This document shows, one piece after another, positions 1 through 4,477 of a stretch of 6,420 bases of DNA; the first letter of the stretch is position 1, and the number at the start of each line of letters is the position of its first letter. The translations under genes and the position numbers were made by a program. The notes under the pieces are model-generated. The model ran no database searches and had not been told where the DNA came from. It worked only from the letters and a program-made list of their open reading frames with translations. Source of the DNA: a bacterium (GTDB lineage Bacteria > Planctomycetota > Planctomycetia > Pirellulales > Pirellulaceae); contig JAUIHJ010000495.1 of NCBI GenBank assembly GCA_030432015.1, positions 1 to 6,420 of the forward strand, in the 5' to 3' direction.

Positions 1-438
1 GGCTGCTGCGCGATCGCGGTGCAGGACGACCACGCGCCGGCGACGCAAGCCGACCCCGTTGTCATTCATTGTGACAAGCATGGTGGTCGCAATCGCTACG
101 TTCCGGTGCTGCAAACCGTCTTCCCGGATGTCATGCCCACAATTGTCAAAGAGTCGCGGTCGCAAAGCACCTACCGCTGGAAGTCGGCTGAGCGTCCGGT
201 GGAAATTCGTTTTTCGGCGAAAGGGGAATCGGTCCTGTGTACGGCGCTGGCCTCGATGCTGGCCAAGTACCTTCGCGAGTTGGCGATGTTGGCCTTCAAC
301 GCATTCTGGTCGCACCATGTACCGGACATCCGCGCAACAGCCGGCTATCCGATGGATGCGAAGCGATTCCGAGCTGAGATTGCTGCGGCGCAAGCGAAGC
401 TTCGGATTGAGGATGATCATTTGTGGCGCCACCGCTGA
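1..438 (+). CDS. RNase HII-like protein, C-terminal part (5' end outside window)
   Basis: The frame is open from base 1 to TGA at 436-438, so the GTG at 19 is probably internal. Counting from base 1, about 145 residues are visible. The second half aligns by eye with the C-terminal half of ribonuclease HII, which cuts RNA in RNA-DNA hybrids. KGE followed by ALASMLAKYLREL matches the RNase HII block KGD...AAASILAKVTRD, and TAGYPMDAKRF matches HKGYPTAFHL. IHCDK (Asp25) could be the central metal-binding Asp (Asp108 in E. coli). Glu76 then sits where E. coli has Asp126. The tail after that residue is about 69 residues, against 72 in E. coli, but the Asp-to-acid distance is about 51 residues rather than 18, so there is an insertion of roughly 33. 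I recall longer planctomycete proteins of this type with an N-terminal DEAGYGP motif, which cannot be checked here. The coding frame is certain; the fold is likely; the activity is unproven. Confidence 0.6.
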   Translation, partial: GCCAIAVQDDHAPATQADPVVIHCDKHGGRNRYVPVLQTVFPDVMPTIVKESRSQSTYRWKSAERPVEIRFSAKGESVLCTALASMLAKYLRELAMLAFNAFWSHHVPDIRATAGYPMDAKRFRAEIAAAQAKLRIEDDHLWRHR

Positions 439-471
439 CGACCGGCGGCGGAATTCCCGGTGGAGCTGGCT

Positions 472-500
472 GCCGGCCGTTCAGGTGTGGCGGCCACGGC
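472..500 (+). other. GC-rich stem-loop downstream of the first gene
   Basis: GGCCG (475-479) pairs with CGGCC (491-495) around an 11-base loop. After a two-base bulge, GCC (472-474) pairs with GGC (498-500). It starts 34 bases past the stop codon of the RNase HII-like gene and lies well before the suf promoter, so it could protect or end the upstream transcript. There is no T-run after it, so it is not a typical intrinsic terminator. A chance structure in GC-rich DNA is quite possible. Confidence 0.25.
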
Positions 501-551
501 GAGTGTCACTGCTGGTCGATCCTGCAGCCATGGCGGCGGGATGATGCCTCA

Positions 552-567
552 CCTTGGAAATCCCAGG
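552..567. promoter_or_regulatory. Imperfect inverted repeat over the -35 element (possible operator)
   Basis: CCTTGG (552-557) and CCCAGG (562-567) form a 6-4-6 dyad with one mismatch around AAAT. It covers the predicted -35 box, where a bound repressor would block transcription. Suf genes are often controlled by iron-sulfur or iron sensors, but this dyad does not match an IscR or Fur site that I recognise, so no regulator is assigned. Confidence 0.2.
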
Positions 568-582
568 GGAGCGACCTAGAAT
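554..582 (+). promoter_or_regulatory. Predicted sigma70-type promoter of sufE-sufS
   Basis: A -35-like TTGGAA (554-559, 4 of 6 to consensus) is separated by exactly 17 bases from a -10-like TAGAAT (577-582, 5 of 6). The expected transcription start near 589-590 gives a leader of about 68 bases before the sufE GTG. It lies in the only gap upstream of the pair, so it is the best candidate promoter for the operon. The prediction comes from sequence alone, and planctomycete promoters are not well described. Confidence 0.45.
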
Positions 583-643
583 GTACGCGTAGGCTGCCAG
601 TTGCGTCTGCGTTTCGTTCCGTCGCCGGCGGATTTTTCCGGTT

Positions 644-650
644 GAGAAAG
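644..650 (+). promoter_or_regulatory. Ribosome binding site that sets the sufE GTG start
   Basis: GAGAAAG ends 7 bases before GTG at 658. The in-frame ATG at 676 has no purine-rich sequence at a workable distance, so the GTG is preferred. The match to GGAGG is only moderate. Confidence 0.45.
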
Positions 651-657
651 CCATCAC

Positions 658-1086
658 GTGTCTCCGACGCCTATCATGACGATTGATGAACTTTACGAAG
701 AATTCGAAGAATTGGGTGACTGGGAAGACCAATGCGATTATCTGATCGACTTGGGCTTCGACCTCCCCAAGCTGCCAGAGACCGCGATGACGGACGAAAA
801 CAAGGTCCATGGTTGCCAGAGCAATGTGTGGTTGATTGCCGAGGTGTCTGATGACAAGCCGGCCACGATCAGCATCGTGGCCAATAGCGATGCAATCATT
901 GTCAACGGCCTGATCGCCGTTCTATTGGCCATGTATTCTGGCAAGACGGCCCCAGAGATTCTGGCCATTGAACCGCGTGACGTGTTCCGCCGGCTGGGGC
1001 TCGAGCGGCACCTCAGTGTCCAACGCCGCAACGGCTTGTTTGGCATGGTCGAAAAGATTCGAGACATCGCGGAGCAAGCAGCCTAG
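658..1086 (+). CDS. sufE: SufE family cysteine desulfuration protein
   Basis: This is the sulfur acceptor that works with SufS. It takes persulfide sulfur from the desulfurase on an active-site cysteine, stimulates turnover and hands the sulfur to the Fe-S scaffold in the cytoplasm. The 142 residues are close to the roughly 138 of E. coli SufE, in a single SufE/NifU-like domain. The N-terminal helix region (about 7-35, with IDELYEEF and the acidic run after it) leads to the key motif HGCQSNVW, in which Cys53 is the acceptor (Cys51 in E. coli). The middle part (about 77-102) carries the conserved NGLIAVLLAMYSGK stretch, and the C-terminus has the family's LSVQRRNGLFGM. GTG at 658 is chosen for its upstream GAGAAAG; ATG at 676 would shorten the protein by 6 residues and keep the cysteine at position 47. 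It is first in an operon, 49 bases before sufS. No suf scaffold genes are present here. Confidence 0.93.
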   Translation: MSPTPIMTIDELYEEFEELGDWEDQCDYLIDLGFDLPKLPETAMTDENKVHGCQSNVWLIAEVSDDKPATISIVANSDAIIVNGLIAVLLAMYSGKTAPEILAIEPRDVFRRLGLERHLSVQRRNGLFGMVEKIRDIAEQAA

Positions 1087-1106
1087 GCCGCGCGGTAACG
1101 CGCCGC
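1087..1106 (+). other. Stem-loop with GTAA tetraloop between sufE and sufS
   Basis: GCGCG (1090-1094) pairs with CGCGC (1099-1103) around GTAA, a GNRA-type loop in RNA. One mismatch and two further pairs (1087-1088 with 1105-1106) extend the stem. It starts right after the sufE stop codon and ends 17 bases before the sufS ribosome site. No T-run follows, so it is unlikely to be a terminator. It could stabilise the sufE message end or tune the SufE:SufS ratio; this is inference. Confidence 0.35.
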
Positions 1107-1123
1107 AGGCTGCGCACCTCAAG

Positions 1124-1130
1124 AGAAGGG
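1124..1130 (+). promoter_or_regulatory. Ribosome binding site of sufS
   Basis: AGAAGGG ends 5 bases before ATG at 1136. It fixes the sufS start, although the same frame is open further upstream into sufE and offers an ATG at 968 inside that gene, which would add 56 residues with no family counterpart. Confidence 0.6.
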
Positions 1131-1135
1131 ACCCG

Positions 1136-2389
1136 ATGCCAGACGTCGCGACGGAAGACCGACTCGATATAGACGCCGTGCGACGTGACTTTCCGATTCT
1201 CGGACGTCCGTTGGCGAAGGGTCTGCAACTCGTTTACCTCGATAGCGCGTCTTCAGCCCAAAAACCGCAAGCCGTAATCGATAAAGAAGTCGAGGTCTAC
1301 GAGAATTACTACGCCAACGCGTATCGTGGCGTCTACCGCTTCGGCATTCAGGTCGATGATGGTTTGGAGCTGACCCGCAGCAAGGTCCAGGCTCTGCTCA
1401 ATGCGGAACGCAGTGAAGAGATCGTGTTCACGTCCGGTTCGACGATGGCCATTAATACCGTCGCTTACGGCTGGGCGCGAAAGAACCTGCAGGCCGGCGA
1501 TGAAGTTTTGCTCAACGAGATGGAGCACCACGCGAATTTTGTTCCCTGGCAGCAAATGGCAGCCCAGGTCGGCGCGACGTGCCGTATGATCCCGCTGACG
1601 GCCGATCTGCGACTCGATATGGATCGCCTGGGAGAAGTCCTTGGCCCGCGGACGAAGATGGTTGCGGTTACCGGGATGTCGAATGTGACCGGGACGATCA
1701 ATCCAATCCAGGAGTTGGCGCGGCGGGCTCATGAAGTCGGCGCATTGATCGCGGTGGATGGCGCGCAGAGTGTACCGCATCAGGCGACCGACGTTCGCGC
1801 ATTGGATGTCGACTTTCTGGCCTTCTCCGGGCACAAGCTGTGCGGGCCCAGCGGCATCGGTGTGCTGTACGGCAAGTACGCGCTGCTTGAGGAGATGGAC
1901 CCGTTGTTATACGGCGGCCATATGATCGATCGCGTCACGCGCGAGGGGTCGACGTGGGCGCCCCCGCCCGCCAAGTTCGAGGCCGGCACGTCGGCGATTG
2001 CACAATGTGTGGCCCTCAGTGCGGCGATCGACTACCTGGAGAAGCTCGGCATTGCCGCGATCAGCGCTCACGAGAGCCGCCTCACTTCGTACGCGCACGA
2101 GCGCCTGCTCCAGGTACCAGGATTGAAAATCTATGGGCCGGCCCCACCGCACAAGGGGGCCATTGTCAGCTTTACGATTGAGGGGGCCCACCCGGAAGAT
2201 CTGGCACAGTTGCTCGATCGGCGCGGTGTCTTCGTACGGCACGGGCACCATTGCACGATGCCCCTGCACGACCTGATGGGAGTCAGCGCTACGGTGCGTG
2301 CAAGCTTCGGGGTGTACACCAGTCGGGCCGATATCGACGCGTTAGTCGAGGCGATTCAATTCGCCCGCGAGAAACTGCGCCTGGCTTAA
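1136..2389 (+). CDS. sufS: Cysteine desulfurase SufS (group II, PLP-dependent)
   Basis: SufS converts L-cysteine to L-alanine and leaves sulfur as a persulfide on its active-site cysteine for transfer to SufE and Fe-S cluster assembly. The 417 residues fit the group II family (E. coli SufS 406). From the N-terminus: DSASSAQKP (36-44) of the substrate region; the PLP-phosphate loop TSGSTMAIN (99-107); EMEHHANFVPWQ with His131 stacking on the cofactor; Asp208 and Gln211 in DGAQSVPH, which contact the pyridine ring; Lys234 in SGHKLCGPSG, which forms the Schiff base; and Cys373 in RHGHHC, the sulfur-accepting cysteine on the short loop typical of SufS rather than IscS. The order and spacing match E. 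coli His123, Lys226 and Cys364 within one residue. Start at 1136 follows AGAAGGG. It is the second gene after sufE, and its TAA overlaps the stop of the convergent gene. All key residues are present. Confidence 0.96.
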   Translation: MPDVATEDRLDIDAVRRDFPILGRPLAKGLQLVYLDSASSAQKPQAVIDKEVEVYENYYANAYRGVYRFGIQVDDGLELTRSKVQALLNAERSEEIVFTSGSTMAINTVAYGWARKNLQAGDEVLLNEMEHHANFVPWQQMAAQVGATCRMIPLTADLRLDMDRLGEVLGPRTKMVAVTGMSNVTGTINPIQELARRAHEVGALIAVDGAQSVPHQATDVRALDVDFLAFSGHKLCGPSGIGVLYGKYALLEEMDPLLYGGHMIDRVTREGSTWAPPPAKFEAGTSAIAQCVALSAAIDYLEKLGIAAISAHESRLTSYAHERLLQVPGLKIYGPAPPHKGAIVSFTIEGAHPEDLAQLLDRRGVFVRHGHHCTMPLHDLMGVSATVRASFGVYTSRADIDALVEAIQFAREKLRLA

Positions 2390-3444
2390 GCTGGCTCGGA
2401 CGGATCGTTGGCGTCATCCTTCGGCTCGGCAGCGAACCAGGCATGCATGCCGTTCCAGGCCCGGCCGATCAGTTTTCCGGAGAGCAAATCTTCGGTGATC
2501 GTCGCCTTCTCGGTCGAAAAATTTTCCCACACCGCGGTGATGTAGGGTCCGCTGCTTTCCGCAAGGATGATGTACAGGCCTCGATCTTGAATTTCAGTAA
2601 GGCCTTGGCGGTAATGGTCAAAGATGTGGCGGTCGAACATGTTGCCAGCCACCGTGACGGTGGACAGGGCACCGCGTCCGAGTTGGCCGACCTTGCCGAG
2701 CGTATACAACGACATTGTGCTGGAGACATCAAGTACGCTGACATGCTCCTTCACGGCGATTTCATGCATCTCTTTCCAGAGCTGGGTCATCTCTGCCTGA
2801 GGTATCAACGTCGTGGCATCCATCTTGGCTGCGGCGGCCCGCGTTTGTGCAATGGTCTCACGCAGTCCTTCGATGGAGATCGGCGGCGTGTCGAAGGCAC
2901 CGGCCGTTGCCTTGGAAGTGTTGCTCAACGCGTGCAGCAAGTCGGCGGCGTGATCAATTGTCGTATCCGGGGAGATGACACCCGCTTTCTTGAGTTCGCT
3001 GCTCAATTCATGCAGGTACGCTTGCGAGCCGTAGGCGACATCGGCGACGATCGCCAGGACCGCCATGGGGGACAGGTGCAGGGTAGCCATACCGGCCAAG
3101 TCGACGAAACTACCGACGGCTTTACGCGCCACAAATCCCTCGACCTCCGGCGGCGCTGAGGCGTCCTTTTTTTCTTGCACGCCCCCCACATCGTGAACCA
3201 TGAAGTCCAGCATTTGGTGGACAAACACCTCGTACGACTTTGAACTGCGAAAGGCTTGAGGTATCAAAAGGGCAGCCGACTCGGTCAACGCGCCACCGAC
3301 CAGCGCCGAGGTTGACCGCAGCGCACGTTCGGGCAGCGACAAGCCAAACATCACGTGTTGGTAGACCTGAGAAACGCCCGGGTCCTGAGTCGGTTCAGGC
3401 GAGATCGACGCACGCGATTCGGGTGATGGAGGGTGTTCGTTCAT
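2386..3444 (-). CDS. Conserved-looking 352-residue protein of unknown function
   Basis: I do not recognise this protein. It has 352 residues. The first 27 or so are rich in Pro, Ser and Glu and look disordered. Residues 30-90 have helical character, with GLSLPERALR and an Ala/Gly/Leu-rich stretch at 45-65. Residues 91-102 are charged and proline-rich. A hydrophobic segment at about 112-139 could be one membrane-spanning or buried helix. Residues 145-235 are mostly amphipathic and Ala-rich, 236-268 is mildly hydrophobic, and the last 15 residues are acidic. There is no signal peptide, Cys pair, nucleotide-binding loop or other catalytic motif that I can name. The ATG at 3442-3444 has no clear Shine-Dalgarno sequence; Met32 is another possible start. 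The overlapping frame on the plus strand has an unnatural His/Arg/Gly-rich composition, which supports this strand. It lies downstream of the protease gene, and its TAA overlaps the sufS stop. Confidence 0.75.
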   Translation of the reverse strand: MNEHPPSPESRASISPEPTQDPGVSQVYQHVMFGLSLPERALRSTSALVGGALTESAALLIPQAFRSSKSYEVFVHQMLDFMVHDVGGVQEKKDASAPPEVEGFVARKAVGSFVDLAGMATLHLSPMAVLAIVADVAYGSQAYLHELSSELKKAGVISPDTTIDHAADLLHALSNTSKATAGAFDTPPISIEGLRETIAQTRAAAAKMDATTLIPQAEMTQLWKEMHEIAVKEHVSVLDVSSTMSLYTLGKVGQLGRGALSTVTVAGNMFDRHIFDHYRQGLTEIQDRGLYIILAESSGPYITAVWENFSTEKATITEDLLSGKLIGRAWNGMHAWFAAEPKDDANDPSEPA

Positions 3445-3454
3445 GCGCGTAGTC

Positions 3455-3476
3455 TAGCAAATCGTGTAGCAAATCG
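3455..3476. repeat. 10-bp direct repeat upstream of the orphan gene
   Basis: TAGCAAATCG occurs at 3455-3464 and again, exactly, at 3467-3476, a period of 12 with TG between. Read on the minus strand, the copies are CGATTTGCTA and lie 11 to 32 bases before the ATG of the 352-residue protein, in the 5' leader or core promoter zone. They could be paired sites for a regulator or the product of a small duplication. Confidence 0.5.
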
Positions 3477-3487
3477 CAGGACGTGGA

Positions 3488-3511
3488 CGAAACAGGGTCA
3501 GGCAACACCCT
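3488..3511 (-). terminator. Weak intrinsic terminator after the protease gene
   Basis: On the minus strand AGGGT (from 3511) pairs with ACCCT (ending at 3494) around an 8-base loop, followed by GTTTC. The left arm includes the last two bases of the TAG stop codon of the protease gene. The stem is only 5 pairs and the T-run is short, so termination is probably partial and some transcripts may continue into the 352-residue gene. Confidence 0.3.
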
Positions 3512-4241
3512 ACGCCGTCAGGCCAAACCAGATGCAATAATCAACCGTCAATCCCAGCAGGAGATGGTGCATGAAAACGGGCCAGATGGACTTTGTTCGA
3601 TAGGCGAAGATGCCCCAGAGGATGCCTGCGGCAAGCGACCCCAGCAACTCGCTGGCAGGGCGATCCGTGTGGGCCAGCGTCGAAGCCAGCGCCTGCACGG
3701 CGATTGCCCCGGAAACGCCCAGTTTGGGCAGTAGCGAGGATTGCAGGTAGCCACGAAACATCAGTTCCCAGGCGACATAATACGTGACCAGCACGCCGAG
3801 GTGCAGCAGGAACACCCCCATCGATCGGCCCACTAATCCAGGAGTCGCGGGATAGTAGGCGTGGTACTCCGGCATCGTCGCCCCCAGGTACCCGAACAGG
3901 AGCATGACCGGAGTCGCTGCGACCAGAACGGGGGCTTTGCCCCATTGTCCCATGCCTAAACCGTGCTCGACCAGGCTCCGCCCAAACCAGACCTTAATCA
4001 TCAACACGAGGACGACAATCACCAGTAGGTTGCCGCAACCTCGGTACAGTTCGGCGTCGATCACGGAGTCGCCCGTCAGTGACACGTCTTGGGCCAGGTT
4101 TTCGAGGAAGAACGTCGGGCTGCCAAATGCATGCCAGAGGCTGAAGGTCAGGGCGGTATTCAGGCAGACCATCGTGGGCCGGAACGCCTCTTCGCGAAAC
4201 TGCTGAATCAGCCCGTGCTTATTCCACCAATTCTTGTTCAA
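3510..4241 (-). CDS. CPBP-type intramembrane metalloprotease homologue
   Basis: The CPBP family (Abi/CAAX protease, Rce1 relatives) are membrane proteins that cut substrates within the bilayer with a metal held by Glu and His residues; most bacterial members have unknown substrates. The 243 residues show about six or seven hydrophobic segments (about 23-40, 71-87, 103-121, 141-158, 175-190, 200-214, 219-240). The motifs appear in order: WELMFRGYLQ with Glu159 and Arg163 (motif 1), His191 in STLAH (motif 2), and FMHHLLLG with His225/His226 and Asp234 nearby (last motif). Motif 1 usually reads EExxxR; here the first Glu is Trp158. The Phe four residues before the motif 2 His is Ser187. Both may mark a subgroup or altered activity. 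The TTG start at 4239-4241 is set by GAGGAG 8 bases upstream and an in-frame TGA just beyond. It is on the same strand as uvrA and the 352-residue gene. Confidence 0.82.
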   Translation of the reverse strand: MNKNWWNKHGLIQQFREEAFRPTMVCLNTALTFSLWHAFGSPTFFLENLAQDVSLTGDSVIDAELYRGCGNLLVIVVLVLMIKVWFGRSLVEHGLGMGQWGKAPVLVAATPVMLLFGYLGATMPEYHAYYPATPGLVGRSMGVFLLHLGVLVTYYVAWELMFRGYLQSSLLPKLGVSGAIAVQALASTLAHTDRPASELLGSLAAGILWGIFAYRTKSIWPVFMHHLLLGLTVDYCIWFGLTA

Positions 4242-4249
4242 CGTGGTGA

Positions 4250-4255
4250 CTCCTC
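4250..4255 (-). promoter_or_regulatory. Strong ribosome binding site that decides the TTG start
   Basis: GAGGAG on the minus strand ends 8 bases before TTG at 4241. The frame closes with TGA at 4256-4254, overlapping this site, so no earlier start is possible and the next Met is residue 24, inside the first hydrophobic segment. This is the best Shine-Dalgarno match in the window. Confidence 0.6.
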
Positions 4256-4472
4256 AATGAAAATGACGGATGCCTGTCAGGCGCCCGCCAGACGCCGCTG
4301 TCGCGCGGCCAGCGTTGTTATCCTCGTCGCGAATACGACGGGGTCTCGACACGCGGACGACGAGCGGTGGGACAACCATCGCGACGAGCCGAACCGCGCC
4401 CGCGATCAGGGTTTCAAGCCGACCACGCGAGCGAAATGTAGCGGTCATGGGAACCTTGGCAAAGAGAGTCAT
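4254..4472 (-). CDS. Possible small ORF between uvrA and the protease gene
   Basis: A 72-codon frame starts with ATG 5 bases after the uvrA stop and ends with a TGA overlapping the protease gene's GAGGAG, so it fills the gap almost exactly, as a translationally coupled gene would. The predicted protein is Arg-rich with one moderately hydrophobic stretch (about 22-41, interrupted by an Arg), followed by a basic SRPRRIR segment. I recognise no family. The ATG at 4472 has no Shine-Dalgarno sequence; a second in-frame ATG at 4448 has a weak AAGG. An open frame of this length is common by chance in GC-rich DNA, so this stays a candidate. If it is not coding, the 236-bp gap holds only the hairpin at 4322-4343 and the protease ribosome site. 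Confidence 0.25.
   Translation of the reverse strand: MTLFAKVPMTATFRSRGRLETLIAGAVRLVAMVVPPLVVRVSRPRRIRDEDNNAGRATAASGGRLTGIRHFH
4322..4343. other. Hairpin in the uvrA-protease gap
   Basis: CCTCGTCG (4322-4329) and CGACGGGG (4336-4343) form an eight-position stem around CGAATA, with seven Watson-Crick pairs. The odd position is a G-T wobble read on the plus strand and an A-C mismatch in the minus-strand transcript. No T-run follows on either side, so it is not a standard terminator. It could be a processing or stability element between uvrA and the protease gene, or chance. Confidence 0.25.
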
Positions 4473-4477
4473 CGGCG

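Noticed and set aside
423..686. Open frame of 87 codons bridging the first gene and sufE
   Set aside because: It crosses the predicted promoter and the sufE start, has low-quality composition, and has no ribosome site.
689..709. Short tandem-like repeat GAAGAATTC/GAAGAATTG inside sufE
   Set aside because: It encodes the acidic EEFEEL helix and is explained by protein sequence; it is too short to suggest a functional DNA repeat.
968..1135. Upstream extension of the sufS frame to ATG 968
   Set aside because: It lies inside sufE, adds 56 residues without a SufS counterpart, and the ATG at 1136 has a good ribosome site and gives the normal family length.
2494..3109. Possible EcsC-like domain in the 352-residue protein
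   Set aside because: The hydrophobic Ala/Gly-rich segment is vaguely reminiscent of EcsC proteins, but I could match no diagnostic motif by eye, so no family was assigned.
2251..3159. Long open frame (302 codons) on the plus strand across the sufS end and the orphan gene
   Set aside because: Its product is rich in His, Arg and Gly with no family features, it starts inside sufS, and the opposite strand has a longer frame with a normal protein composition. It is best explained as a shadow frame.
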